Of a stretch of 64,000 bases of DNA, positions 34,596 to 43,444 are shown piece after piece. Position 1 is the first letter of the stretch; every line of letters begins with the position of its first letter. The DNA lies in the NCBI RefSeq assembly GCF_001854325.1, contig NZ_CP017755.1, positions 1,488,001-1,552,000 on the forward strand, given 5' to 3'. A program made the position numbers and the translations under genes. Source of the stretch: Cupriavidus malaysiensis. GTDB taxonomy: Bacteria; Pseudomonadota; Gammaproteobacteria; Burkholderiales; Burkholderiaceae. The notes beneath the pieces were generated by a model. The model had not been told where the DNA came from. It did no database searches and saw only the letters and a list, made by a program, of their open reading frames with translations.

Positions 34596-36002
34596 ATGAA
34601 TCCAATTTTTCGCCGCGCCGGCATCGCCGTGCTCGGCCTCCTGCTGTGCGCCTGCACGGCCGGTGGCATGTCTTCAGGGCCGGTCGCGGCCGGCGCGCCG
34701 CAGCAGCCGGATCCGGCCATGCGCGCCCTCGCCGGCGAAGTCTTCGTCTACGGTTATCCGCTGGTGCTGATGGATGTCACGCGCGAGACCATGAGCGCGC
34801 GGACGCCCCCCAACGCCTTCCACCACGCTCGCGTCTTCCCGGATGCCAGCTTCACCGACGTGGTCAGCCCCAACGCGGACACCCTGTACTCGACCGCCTG
34901 GCTCAACCTGGGCGACGAGCCGGTCGTGCTGACGGTGCCGGCCATGCGGGGCCGCTACTACCTCGTCCAGATGCTCGATGCCTGGACCAATGTGTTCGCC
35001 GCGCCCGGGACGCGCACCGCCCCCGACGGGCGGGCGGTGGACTATGCCATCACCGGGCCGGCCTTCACCGGCCGCTTGCCGCAGGGGGTGGTCGAGATCC
35101 GGTCGCCGAGCCAGATGGTGTGGCTGATCGGCCGGATCCAGACCAACGGCAAGCGCGACTACGGCGCCGTCAACCGCCTGCAGGACCAGTTCAAGCTGAC
35201 GCCGCTGTCCGCCTGGGGGCGCACCGGCCAGTCGGCGGCGCGCGAGGGTCCGATGGCCCTGTCGCCGCGCGAGGGCTCGCCGGCGGACCAGGTGGCGCAG
35301 ATGGATGCCCAGGCCTTCTTCAGCCGGCTGGCGGAGCTGCTGCCGGCCAACCCGCCGCTGCCCGGCGATGGCGTGATGGTGGCCAAGATGGCCCGCCTGG
35401 GCATCGTCGCCGGCCAGCCGTTCAAGACCACGGTGCTGGAGCCGTCGACCGCGCGCGCCGTGCAGGAAGGCGCCACCGCCGCGCTGGCCCGGATCCAGGC
35501 AGCCGCGCGGCCGGCAGCCGGCACAGGTGGCTGGCAGGTGGCGCGCAATCTGGGCAGCTACGGTAGCGCCTATCTGCAGCGCGCGGTGGTGGCGCGCACC
35601 GGCCTGGGGGCGAACCTGCCGCAGGACGCGCTCTACCCGAACACCCGCACCGATGCCGACGGCCAGCCGCTGGATGGCGCGTCGCGCTATGTGATGCACT
35701 TCCCCAAGGGGCAGCTGCCGCCGGTGCGCGCGTTCTGGTCGCTGACGCTGTACGACGAGAAGCATGTCTTTGCCGCCAATCCGCTGGGCCGCTACGCGCT
35801 GGGCGACCGCGACCGGCTGCGGCGCAACCGCGACGGTTCGCTCGACCTGTATATCCAGCATGAACGGCCGCAGGGCGCCCGCGTGGCCAACTGGCTGCCG
35901 GCGCCCGCCGGGCCGTTCGGCCTCACCATGCGGCTGTACTGGCCCAAGGCGGAGGCGCTGGATGGCAACTGGATGCCGCCGCCGGTGCGCCGCGAGCGCT
36001 AG
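34596..36002 (+). CDS. DUF1254/DUF1214 domain lipoprotein
   Basis: The 468-residue protein has a lipoprotein-like leader (MNPIFRRAGIAVLGLLLCAC) with a probable lipid-modified Cys near residue 19. The DUF1254 domain follows: FVYGYPLVLMDVTRETM, NADTLYSTAWLNL, VPAMRGRYYLVQMLDAWTNVFA. A C-terminal DUF1214 domain has FPKGQLPPVRAFWSLTLYDE and NRDGSLDLYIQHERP. These periplasmic two-domain proteins are widespread but enzymatically uncharacterised. The ATG at 34596 is chosen because the hydrophobic leader begins there; the ribosome-binding site is weak. Confidence 0.88.
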   Translation: MNPIFRRAGIAVLGLLLCACTAGGMSSGPVAAGAPQQPDPAMRALAGEVFVYGYPLVLMDVTRETMSARTPPNAFHHARVFPDASFTDVVSPNADTLYSTAWLNLGDEPVVLTVPAMRGRYYLVQMLDAWTNVFAAPGTRTAPDGRAVDYAITGPAFTGRLPQGVVEIRSPSQMVWLIGRIQTNGKRDYGAVNRLQDQFKLTPLSAWGRTGQSAAREGPMALSPREGSPADQVAQMDAQAFFSRLAELLPANPPLPGDGVMVAKMARLGIVAGQPFKTTVLEPSTARAVQEGATAALARIQAAARPAAGTGGWQVARNLGSYGSAYLQRAVVARTGLGANLPQDALYPNTRTDADGQPLDGASRYVMHFPKGQLPPVRAFWSLTLYDEKHVFAANPLGRYALGDRDRLRRNRDGSLDLYIQHERPQGARVANWLPAPAGPFGLTMRLYWPKAEALDGNWMPPPVRRER

Positions 36003-36059
36003 CGCCGGCGCCGCCCGTCCCGGCATCGCCGCCGGGTCCGTGCCGCCGGCCGAGGACGA

Positions 36060-36118
36060 TCAGAACCTGTAGCGCAGGCCTGCGTAGAAGGACCGCCCCG
36101 AGCCCGGCTGCAGGGCGA
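36060..36118 (-). pseudogene. 3' remnant of a TonB-dependent receptor gene
   Basis: On the minus strand the last 19 or so codons read ALQPGSGRSFYAGLRYRF then stop, the characteristic C-terminal beta strand of TonB-dependent siderophore receptors. Nothing upstream in that frame continues the receptor; the sequence runs directly into a metR-like fragment on the other strand. It is a scar of a deleted gene. Confidence 0.65.
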
Positions 36119-36119
36119 T

Positions 36120-36725
36120 ACGCGCGGCGAGTTGCGCATCGTGCTGGAGTGCCACACCTGCTTCGACTGGCTGATGCCGGTGATGGACGAATTCCGGCGC
36201 CGCTGGCCGGAGGTGGAGATCGACCTGGTGGTGGGCTCGAAGCCGGCCGCCCGGCGCGCGCTGTCGGTGACGCCGCTGTTCCGCTTCGAGATCCTCGCGG
36301 TGATCGCCAACGAGCACCGCCTGCGCAACCGGCGCCGGCTCGGGGCGCAGGATTTCGTCGGCGAGACGCTGATCACCTATCCGGTGCCGGAGCCGCGCAT
36401 CGACCTGATCCGCGAGGTGCTGGAGCCCGCCGGCATCAAGCTGCAGCGGCGCACGGCGGAACTGACCGTGGCCGTGCTGCAGCTGGTGGCCAGCCGGCGC
36501 GGCGTGGCCGCGCTGCCCAACTGGGGCGTGAAGAACTACGTCGACCACGACTACGTGCTGGCCAAGCGCATCGGCGCCAAGGGCCTGTGGAGCGAGTTGC
36601 ATGCGGCGGTGCCGGCCGCCATCGCGGCGCGCCCCTACGTGCGCGATTTCATGGTCATCGTGCGCGATATCGTCGCCGCCGAGCTGGACGGCATCGAACT
36701 GCTGCCGGAGAGCGCGGCGGCGTGA
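36120..36725 (+). pseudogene. Truncated metR-like LysR regulator gene
   Basis: The frame encodes the MetR-type effector domain: GELRIVLECHTCFDWLMPVMDEFRRRWPEVEIDLV, later FRFEILAVIANEHRL and VAALPNWGVKNY. The entire DNA-binding N-terminus is missing. There also appears to be an internal in-frame loss: after DLVVG the sequence jumps to SKPAARRALSV, lacking the usual segment FHADPV...LAVVSE. No start codon with a ribosome-binding site precedes it; a TTG at 36132 is the first possible. It abuts a TonB-receptor remnant, so a deletion probably removed both genes' 5' parts. An intact MetR controls methionine synthesis genes. Confidence 0.8.
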
Positions 36726-36767
36726 GCGCGGCAGCCGCCGCGTGCGGCCCCGGTTCAGGCGGCCGGC

Positions 36768-37055
36768 TCAGGCGGCCTGCAGGGCGAGCGCGCCGCCCGC
36801 CGCATGGCTCTCGTCCGCGCCCAGCACTTCCAGGTCCATGCCATTCTCCAGCCGCCGCACGAACAGCCCGAGCAGGTCGGCCTCCTCGGCGCACACCGAC
36901 AGGCGGATGGGCGTGGCGGCATCCTGGCCGACCCGCAGCGAATGCAGGCTCAGGCCGGTACGGCGGGCATTGGCCAGCGCCCATTCCAGGGCCCCGAACA
37001 GGTCGGAACCGGTGCAGCGCAGGGTCAGATGGAGGGTGGGCAGGCAGGGCATCAT
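36768..37055 (-). CDS. Small ACT-like domain protein (IlvM-like), 95 aa
   Basis: The protein, starting MMPCLPTLHLTLRCTGSDLF and continuing ALEWALANARRTGLSLHSLRV, then IRLSVCAEEADLLGLFVRRLENGMDLEVL, has a beta-alpha-beta-beta-alpha-beta pattern. It resembles ACT domains, most like the small regulatory subunit IlvM of acetolactate synthase II. No catalytic subunit gene is nearby, so a role in branched-chain amino-acid synthesis is only a suggestion. ATG 37055 is chosen over GTG 37064 because GGTGA precedes it suitably. It is divergent from an Lrp-type regulator, which probably controls it. Confidence 0.65.
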   Translation of the reverse strand: MMPCLPTLHLTLRCTGSDLFGALEWALANARRTGLSLHSLRVGQDAATPIRLSVCAEEADLLGLFVRRLENGMDLEVLGADESHAAGGALALQAA

Positions 37056-37143
37056 GGTGTTCACCGCGTGGTTTGTCGTTCAGATGAATTTACCAGCGCG
37101 GCTGCGGAATTGCCTTCCTGTTTATCTGTATCGATCGCAAGAA

Positions 37144-37193
37144 TTGAGAATAATCGACTGCCGATGATAGGATTGGCAGTCAATGATTCTCAA
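37144..37193. promoter_or_regulatory. Long inverted repeat, probable Lrp/AsnC operator
   Basis: Two 19-base arms, left TTGAGAATAATCGACTGCC and right its complement with only two mismatches, flank a 12-base centre. The element lies in the 149-bp gap between the divergent ACT-like and Lrp-type genes and ends 11 bases before the latter's start, ideal for autoregulation. Confidence 0.75.
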
Positions 37194-37204
37194 GAGATAA
37201 GGTG

Positions 37205-37675
37205 ATGGCCACGATACCCCGCCTGGACGAGACCGATCGCCGCATCCTGCGCGCGCTGCGTCGCGACGGCCGGCTTTCCAATGCCAAGCTCGCCGAGCAG
37301 GTCGGGCTGTCGGCAACACCCTGCTGGAACCGCGTGCGTGCGCTGGAGGAGAACGGCGTCATCGAGGGCTATGCGGCGATGCTGAACCAGAAGGCGCTGG
37401 GCCTGCCCGACACCGTGCTGATCGAAGTCACGCTGGACCGGCATGACGACGACATGCTGCACCGCTTCGGCGAGGCGCTGGCGGAGCTGCCCGAGGTGCT
37501 GGAGGCCTATCTGTTGACCGGCGAGTACGACTACCTGATCAAGGTGGCGGTGGCCGGCACCGAGGGCTACGAGGAGTTCCTGCGGCACAAGCTGTACAAG
37601 CTGCCCGGACTGCGCCACAGCCACTCGACCTTCGTGCTGCGCTGCCTGAAGCGGCAGACCTCGGTCGAGCCCTGA
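37205..37675 (+). CDS. Lrp/AsnC family transcriptional regulator
   Basis: The 156-residue protein has the Lrp helix-turn-helix (LDETDRRILRALRRDGRLSNAKLAEQVGLSATPCWNRVRALEENGVIEGY) and the RAM effector domain (LIEVTLDRHDDD, AYLLTGEYDYLIKVAVAG, LPGLRHSHSTFVLRCLKR). Such proteins form octamers and sense amino acids. The ATG at 37205 follows GATAAGG. The long dyad upstream and the divergent ACT-like gene suggest that pair as its local target. Confidence 0.93.
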   Translation: MATIPRLDETDRRILRALRRDGRLSNAKLAEQVGLSATPCWNRVRALEENGVIEGYAAMLNQKALGLPDTVLIEVTLDRHDDDMLHRFGEALAELPEVLEAYLLTGEYDYLIKVAVAGTEGYEEFLRHKLYKLPGLRHSHSTFVLRCLKRQTSVEP

Positions 37676-37708
37676 GCGGCGCCGGCCGCCAGGGCCCTGC
37701 AGGGGCGC

Positions 37709-38695
37709 TCAGCCGCGCGCCGCCGCGTGGCGCCGCAGGCGCGGCCCCAGCGCCGAGGTGGCGACGCCCAGCGCGATCAGCGCCAGGCCGGCGGACAGGT
37801 CCGGCGAGATGCGCTCGTGGAAGGCCAGCGCCGACAGCAGCAGGCCCAGCAGCGGCACGCACAGCATGGCGATCGAGGTGGCCGCGGGCGGCAGCGTCTG
37901 CGTGATGTTGAGCACCACGATGAAGGTCAGTGCGGTGGCCAGCGGCCCCGTATAGAGCACCACCGGCCAGACCGCGCCGAGCGCTGCCGTGCTCGGCAGG
38001 CCGTCGCGCAGCAGCGCCAGCGCCAGCAGCGGCAGCGTCGCCACCGCGCATTCCCAGGGAATCATGTCCGCGCCCAGGCGCACCTCGCGGTGGGCGCGCA
38101 GCTGGATGATGTTGACCGACCAGGCCAGCGAGGCGCCCATCAGCATCAGCAGGCCGAGTGCCAGGTGGGCCTGCCAGTGGGCCAGCGCCGGCGCCACGAT
38201 GAGAATGATGCCGCCGTAGCTGAAGGCGGTGGCCAGCCACTGGGCGCGCGACAGCTTCTCGCGCAGGACCAGGGAGGACAGCGGGATCACCCAGATCGAG
38301 GTGGCGTAGGCGATCACCGAGGCGCGCCCGGGCGGCACGTACTGCAGCGCCCACAGCGCCAGGGCGGTGAACGCCGCCATCTGCAGCAGGCCGACGCCCA
38401 GCACCAGCGGCCATTCGCGCCGCGTGGGCAGGCGCAGGCGGCCCAGCAGGGCCAGCACGGCGAAGCTGATGAGCGCGGCGGAACCGAAGCGCGCGGCGGC
38501 GAACCACAGCGGGCTGACGTGGGTCAGGCCCAGCTTCATCACCGGCCAGTTGCCGCCCCAGATGACCACCGCGCCGGCCAGCGGCAGGAAAGCGCGGATG
38601 CCGCCGCGGGCGGCGCGGCCGCCGTCCTGGCCGGAGGGCGTGGCCGGCGTGGCGTGGGCGGCGGGAAGGGTGGGGCTGGCTGGGGAGGCTGGCAT
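37709..38695 (-). CDS. EamA (DMT) family transporter
   Basis: The 328-residue protein has ten predicted helices in two EamA repeats, e.g. [22 protein letters not shown] (helix 1, with the family's W..N.P), [36 protein letters not shown] and the second-repeat end [24 protein letters not shown]. These drug/metabolite exporters often efflux amino acids. It is divergent from an Lrp-type gene, a typical arrangement for a regulated amino-acid exporter. The ATG at 38695 is used; a GTG 30 bases upstream is less likely. Confidence 0.92.
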   Translation of the reverse strand: MPASPASPTLPAAHATPATPSGQDGGRAARGGIRAFLPLAGAVVIWGGNWPVMKLGLTHVSPLWFAAARFGSAALISFAVLALLGRLRLPTRREWPLVLGVGLLQMAAFTALALWALQYVPPGRASVIAYATSIWVIPLSSLVLREKLSRAQWLATAFSYGGIILIVAPALAHWQAHLALGLLMLMGASLAWSVNIIQLRAHREVRLGADMIPWECAVATLPLLALALLRDGLPSTAALGAVWPVVLYTGPLATALTFIVVLNITQTLPPAATSIAMLCVPLLGLLLSALAFHERISPDLSAGLALIALGVATSALGPRLRRHAAARG

Positions 38696-38801
38696 GGCGC
38701 AAGGGAAAGAGGCTGCCGCGGCCACTTGCCGCGGATGGGATGAGTCTAGGGCGCATTGCGCCGCAGCATTTCCCGTATTTCGCTGCCCCAGCCTATCGGT
38801 T

Positions 38802-38816
38802 CAGCATAGAATGCTG
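38802..38816. promoter_or_regulatory. Short dyad upstream of the second Lrp-type gene
   Basis: CAGCAT-AGA-ATGCTG is a perfect 6-bp dyad 26 bases before the GTG start, in the gap shared with the eamA gene. The 15-bp size suits an Lrp/AsnC site. Confidence 0.4.
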
Positions 38817-38841
38817 CCCATGCCATTTTCAGGAGCATGAT

Positions 38842-39312
38842 GTGCTGGACGTCGATCTCGATGCCACCGATATCCGGATTCTCAGCGAACTGCAGCGCGA
38901 CGGCAGCTTGACCAATGTGGAGCTGGCCAGCCGCGTCAACCTGTCGCCTTCGCCCTGCCTGGCGCGCGTGCGGCAGCTGGAGAAGCAGGGCGTGATCTCG
39001 CGCAAGGTGACCCTGCTCGATGCGCGCAAGCTGGGCCTCAAGGTGGTGGTCTTCATCCAGGTGTCGCTGGACAAGCAGCGCCGCGAAACCCTCGACAGCT
39101 TCGAGCGGCGCATCGCCGGCCTGCCCCAGGTGATGGAGTGCTACCTGATGTCGGGCGATGCCGACTACCTGCTGCGGGTGGTGGTGCCCGACGTGGAGGC
39201 GCTGGAGCGCCTCATCATCGACCAGATCACGCGCATCCCCGGCGTGTCCAGCATCCGCTCCAGCTTCGCGCTCAAGCAGGTGCTGTACAGCACGGCGCTG
39301 CCGCTGGGCTGA
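38842..39312 (+). CDS. Lrp/AsnC family transcriptional regulator (second copy)
   Basis: The 156-residue protein contains [50 protein letters not shown] (HTH) and a RAM domain with [37 protein letters not shown] and [20 protein letters not shown] at 38842 is taken as the start because AGGAG lies six bases before it; the two nearby ATGs are out of frame. Divergence from eamA suggests it controls that exporter in response to an amino acid. It is clearly diverged from the copy at 37205. Confidence 0.92.
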   Translation: MLDVDLDATDIRILSELQRDGSLTNVELASRVNLSPSPCLARVRQLEKQGVISRKVTLLDARKLGLKVVVFIQVSLDKQRRETLDSFERRIAGLPQVMECYLMSGDADYLLRVVVPDVEALERLIIDQITRIPGVSSIRSSFALKQVLYSTALPLG

Positions 39313-39369
39313 GCACGCCGGCCCGGGCGGCCCGGGCGGCTCGGGCGGCCCGGGGCGCTCAAGGGCGAT

Positions 39370-40017
39370 TCAGGCGGGCGCGGTGCGCCGGCACTCGCGC
39401 AGGTAGCCGTGCAGCGCCAGCCGCACCTGCCGCCGCAGCCGCTCGTGGTCGACGCGCGCGCCCGCGCTGATGCAGGCGCGCGCGATCAGTCCGTAGACCA
39501 GGGTCTGGGCGGTGGCCGCGGCCTCCTGGGCATCGACTCCGGCCGGCCAGTCGCGCGCCAGCAGGAAGGCGCGCCGCCAGGCGTCGATGAAGCGGTCGTA
39601 GGTCTTCTGGTAGGCGGCCTGGCCCGAATAGTGGCGCTCCAGCAGGTAGAGCGGACCCCAGCGTTCGGGGGTGGGGCGGTGGTGGTCGATGTTGACGTCG
39701 ATGAGGCGCTCGGTGACGTCGCGCAGGCGGCGCCCCGCGCAGTCGTCGAGCGCCTGTCCCATGGCCTGCAGGATGGCCTTGGTGCGCAGGTGCAGGCAGA
39801 CCCGCACCAGTTCTTCCTTGTTGGCGAAGTACTCGTAGAAGGTGCCCAGGCCCACGCCGGCGAGGTCGATGATGGCGCGGATCGTGATGCCGTCGTAGTC
39901 GCCCGTCTGCACCAAAAGCCGAACAAAGGCTTCCTGGATGGCCAGCGAGGTCTGCCAGGAGCGGGCCTGGATGGGTTTGCGGCGCGTGCGGGACGGGGCT
40001 TTGGCGGGCAGCGGCAT
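39370..40017 (-). CDS. TetR-family regulator
   Basis: The 215-residue protein has a TetR HTH at residues about 20-65 (QTSLAIQEAFVRLLVQTGDYDGITIRAIIDLAGVGLGTFYEYFANKEELVRV) and an all-helical ligand domain. The ATG at 40017 is preceded by GGAG five bases away and is favoured over 40050. Divergent to the acyl-CoA dehydrogenase/acyl-CoA synthetase pair, so it probably represses fatty-acid or aromatic-acid degradation genes and responds to an acyl-CoA. Confidence 0.9.
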   Translation of the reverse strand: MPLPAKAPSRTRRKPIQARSWQTSLAIQEAFVRLLVQTGDYDGITIRAIIDLAGVGLGTFYEYFANKEELVRVCLHLRTKAILQAMGQALDDCAGRRLRDVTERLIDVNIDHHRPTPERWGPLYLLERHYSGQAAYQKTYDRFIDAWRRAFLLARDWPAGVDAQEAAATAQTLVYGLIARACISAGARVDHERLRRQVRLALHGYLRECRRTAPA

Positions 40018-40132
40018 GGTTCTCCGGAAGCCGAACAGTCGGGGGCGCATTCCTTCCTAGAATGACCGCTCGACTATACCAAGGGCGGGCCGGGCCGGAG
40101 CGGCCGGGCGCCGCCGGCCAAGGAGACCCGCC

Positions 40133-41782
40133 ATGACATGGAAGACCCACGACGTCAGCAACCAGGTGCCGGAGCTGAAGGACTACAACCTCTACGCCAC
40201 GGACCTGCCGCTGCAGCGTGCCGTCGAGCGCGGCGGCGCCGGCTGGCATGCGGCCGAACTCAGCCGCCAGGGCGCCGAGCTGGGCTCGGAGGCGATGCTG
40301 CGCCGGGCCGAGGCTGCCAACCGCTACACGCCGGAGCTGCACACGCACTCGCGCCTGGGCGAGCGAATCGACCAGGTGCGTTTCCACCCGGCCTGGCATG
40401 AGGTGATGCAGATCGCGCGGCGCAGCGGCCTGGCCAACCTGCCGTTCGCCGACAGCCGGCCGTCGGCCTGGGCCGCCTACGGCGCCGCGCAGTACATGCA
40501 CAGCCAGATCGAGTCGGGTTCGCTGTGCCCGACCAATATGACCCAGGCCTGCATCCCCGTGCTGCAGAAGGAGCCCGCGCTGTACGAGCGCATCGGGGCC
40601 AGGCTGCTGGCGCGCGACCACGATGCGCGCGACCTGCCGGCCGAGCAGAAGACCTCGATCACGGTCGGCATGGGCATGACCGAAAAGCAGGGCGGCAGCG
40701 ACGTGCGCGCCAACACCACGCGCGCCGTCAGCCTGCGCGGCGAGGGGCGCGGCGCCGAGTACCTGCTGACCGGGCACAAATGGTTCTTCTCGGCGCCGAT
40801 GTGCGACGCCCACCTGGTGCTGGCCAATACCGAGGCGGGCTCGTCCTGCTTCTACGTGCCGCGCTGGCGGCCCGACGGCAGCAAGAACGCGGTCGAGATC
40901 CAGCGCCTGAAGGACAAGGTGGGCAACCGTTCCAACTCCAGCAGCGAGGTGGAATTCAAGGAAGCCTGGGGCATCCTGGTCGGCGAGGAGGGGCGCGGCA
41001 TTCCCACCATCCTGGAGATGGCCACCTACAGCCGCCTGAACTGCGCCCTGTCGAGCGCCGGTTTCCTGCGCCAGGCGCTGGCGCAGGCCCTGCACTACGC
41101 GCGCCACCGCCGCGCCTTCGGCAAGATGCTGGTGGAGCAGCCGCTGATGCGCCGCCTGCTGGCCGACCTGGCCCTGGAGAGCGAGGCCGCCATGCTGCTG
41201 TCGATGGACCTGGCCAGCGCCTTCGGCGAAGACGACGAGGCCGTGGTCGGCTGGCGTCGCGTGCTGACCCCGGTGGCCAAGTTCTGGGTGTGCAAGCGCG
41301 CGGTCGAACTGACCGGCGAAGCGATGGAAGTGTTCGGCGGCAACGGCTATGTCGAGGACGGCCCGATGGGGCGGCTGTTCCGCGACGCTCCGGTCAATTC
41401 GATCTGGGAGGGCTCGGGCAATGTGATGTGCCTGGACGTGCTGCGCGCCATCAGCCGCAAGCCGGGCGACTTCGCCGCGGTGCTGGCCCGCCTGCAGGCG
41501 CTCGGCGGCGGCGACGCCCGCGTCGCGGCCAGCCTGCGCAAGCTGCAGGACGCGCTGGCGCTGCCGCCCGAGGTCCAGGAAGCCGAAGCGCGCCGCTTCA
41601 CCACCCGCCTGGCGCTGACCGCGCAGGCCTGCCTGATGCTGCGCCATGCCGATCCGCTGGCGGCCGAGGCCTTCGTGGCCAGCCGCTTCGATGCCGATTG
41701 GGGCGCGGTGGCGGGCATCAGCGCCGGGCTGGGTCGCGGCGCCGACGAAGCACGGCTGCTGGAGATGGCCTGGGCGGCCTGA
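40133..41782 (+). CDS. AidB-like acyl-CoA dehydrogenase
   Basis: The 549-residue flavoprotein matches the AidB branch of acyl-CoA dehydrogenases in length and in its N-terminal extension (HDVSNQVPELKDYNLYATDLPLQRAV). FAD-domain motifs are TVGMGMTEKQGGSDVRANTT, HKWFFSAPMCDAHLV and RHRRAFGKMLVEQPLMRRLLADL, and EVFGGNGYVEDGPMGRLFRDA near the C-terminus. E. coli AidB is induced by alkylation and binds DNA. In beta-proteobacteria homologues beside acyl-CoA ligases are more likely metabolic. AAGGAGA precedes the ATG; it is followed after 128 bp by an acyl-CoA synthetase. Confidence 0.9.
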   Translation: MTWKTHDVSNQVPELKDYNLYATDLPLQRAVERGGAGWHAAELSRQGAELGSEAMLRRAEAANRYTPELHTHSRLGERIDQVRFHPAWHEVMQIARRSGLANLPFADSRPSAWAAYGAAQYMHSQIESGSLCPTNMTQACIPVLQKEPALYERIGARLLARDHDARDLPAEQKTSITVGMGMTEKQGGSDVRANTTRAVSLRGEGRGAEYLLTGHKWFFSAPMCDAHLVLANTEAGSSCFYVPRWRPDGSKNAVEIQRLKDKVGNRSNSSSEVEFKEAWGILVGEEGRGIPTILEMATYSRLNCALSSAGFLRQALAQALHYARHRRAFGKMLVEQPLMRRLLADLALESEAAMLLSMDLASAFGEDDEAVVGWRRVLTPVAKFWVCKRAVELTGEAMEVFGGNGYVEDGPMGRLFRDAPVNSIWEGSGNVMCLDVLRAISRKPGDFAAVLARLQALGGGDARVAASLRKLQDALALPPEVQEAEARRFTTRLALTAQACLMLRHADPLAAEAFVASRFDADWGAVAGISAGLGRGADEARLLEMAWAA

Positions 41783-41910
41783 GCCCGATCCATCGGTCCC
41801 GGCGGCGGGCACCCCCGGACCTGCCGCCCGGCCCGCAGCGCGCGGCGGCCGCGCCGTGCGCGATCACGACTACGACTACGACTACGTCCACGACAGATGG
41901 GAGACACAGC

Positions 41911-43428
41911 TTGAACCTTGTCGCAATGCTCGAGGCCACGGTGCGCAACCAGCCGCACCGGCCGGCGCTCCGCTACGAAGGCGCAACCCTCAGCTACCAG
42001 GACTTCAACGCCATGACGCGGCGTGCCGCCACCGTGCTGCAGGGGCGCGGCGTCACGCGCGGCAGCCGCGTGGCGCTGATGTGCACCAACACGCCCGGCT
42101 TCCTCGTGGCCATGTTCGGCGCGCTGCGCCTGGGCGCGGCGGTGGTGCCGGTCAACCACAAGCTGCAGGCGGCGGAAGTGGACTACATCCTCGCGCATAG
42201 CGGCGCCCGGCACTGCATCCACGACGGGCGCTTCGCCGCCGTGCTGGCGGGCGTGTCGGCGCCGCTGCAATGCCTGACCACGGCCACCGCCGCCGCCGGC
42301 AGCGACGACTTCGATGCGCTGGTGGCCGCGGCGCCGGAGCACGCCGGCATCGAGCCGGATGTCGGCGATCTCGCCGAGATCCTCTATACCTCGGGCACCA
42401 CCGGCAAGCCCAAGGGCTGCCTGCACACCCATGCCAGCGTGTTCGCCGCCGCGCTGGGCACCGCCGCCGGCATGTCGATCACGCGCGAGGAGCGCATGCT
42501 GGTGGCGATGCCGATCTGGCATGCCTCGCCGCTCAACAACTGGACCCTGTCGACGCTGCTGATGGGCGGCACCGTGGTGCTGCTGCGCGAGTACGAGCCG
42601 GCCGCCTTCCTGCGCACGATCCAGCAGGAACGCACCACCTGCACCTTCTGCGCGCCGGTGGCGCTGCTGGCGCCGCTGCATGCGGTCCCGGACTTCGCCG
42701 CCTACGACCTCGGCTCGATGCGGCTGTGGACCTGCGGCGGCGGCCCGCTGGGCGCCGGGATGGCGCGCCGGCTGGCGGATGCCTACCGCTCGCCGCACTT
42801 CGTGCAGGTCTACGGCATGACCGAGACCGGGCCGCTCGGCACCGCGCTCTATGCCGACGAGGCCATCGCGCGCGCGGGCTCGATCGGGCGCGCCAGCATG
42901 CCGGGCGTGCAAATGCGCGTGATCAAGGACGACGGCAGCCCGGCCGGGCCCGGCGAAGTGGGCGAGATCCGGCTGCGCTCGGACGCGATGATGCAAGGCT
43001 ACCTCGATGATCCCGAAGCCTCCGCGAACGCCTTCGACAGCGATGGCTGGTATGCCAGCGGCGATCTCGCGCAGGTGGACGAGGACGGTTACTTGACCAT
43101 CGTCGACCGTGCCAAGGACATGGTCATCACGGGCGGGGAAAACGTCTATTCGAAGGAAGTCGAGGACGTGCTGAGCACGCATCCGCTGGTGCAGGACGTG
43201 GCGGTGATCGGACGGCCCCACCCCGAATGGGGCGAGACCGTGACCGCCTGCGTGGTGCTCAAGCCGGGCGCGGCACCCGGCGCGGCCGACGTCGAGGCGC
43301 TGCGCACCTTCCTGGCGCCACGCCTGGCGCGCTACAAGATTCCCCGCCGCGTCGAGCTGTACGACACGCTGCCGCGCACGCCTACCGGCAAGCTGATGAA
43401 GCACGTGCTGCGGGGGCGGGCGGTGTAG
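41911..43428 (+). CDS. Acyl-CoA synthetase (AMP-binding, ANL superfamily)
   Basis: The 505-residue enzyme activates a carboxylic acid to its CoA thioester through an acyl-adenylate. Signatures: P-loop-like YTSGTTGKPKGCLHTH, VYGMTETGPLG, DGWYASGDLAQVDEDGY, IVDRAKDMVITGGENVYSKEVED, and the C-terminal catalytic Lys in LPRTPTGKLMKHVL. TTG at 41911 is taken as start because GGGAG precedes it by seven bases; an ATG at 41926 is the alternative. It is probably co-transcribed with the acyl-CoA dehydrogenase. The chain length of its substrate cannot be read from the sequence. Confidence 0.9.
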   Translation: MNLVAMLEATVRNQPHRPALRYEGATLSYQDFNAMTRRAATVLQGRGVTRGSRVALMCTNTPGFLVAMFGALRLGAAVVPVNHKLQAAEVDYILAHSGARHCIHDGRFAAVLAGVSAPLQCLTTATAAAGSDDFDALVAAAPEHAGIEPDVGDLAEILYTSGTTGKPKGCLHTHASVFAAALGTAAGMSITREERMLVAMPIWHASPLNNWTLSTLLMGGTVVLLREYEPAAFLRTIQQERTTCTFCAPVALLAPLHAVPDFAAYDLGSMRLWTCGGGPLGAGMARRLADAYRSPHFVQVYGMTETGPLGTALYADEAIARAGSIGRASMPGVQMRVIKDDGSPAGPGEVGEIRLRSDAMMQGYLDDPEASANAFDSDGWYASGDLAQVDEDGYLTIVDRAKDMVITGGENVYSKEVEDVLSTHPLVQDVAVIGRPHPEWGETVTACVVLKPGAAPGAADVEALRTFLAPRLARYKIPRRVELYDTLPRTPTGKLMKHVLRGRAV

Positions 43429-43444
43429 CGGCGGGGGCGCACTC

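Noticed and set aside
36132-36725. The metR fragment considered as a functional short regulator
   Set aside because: It lacks the DNA-binding domain, a ribosome-binding site and an internal part of the effector domain.
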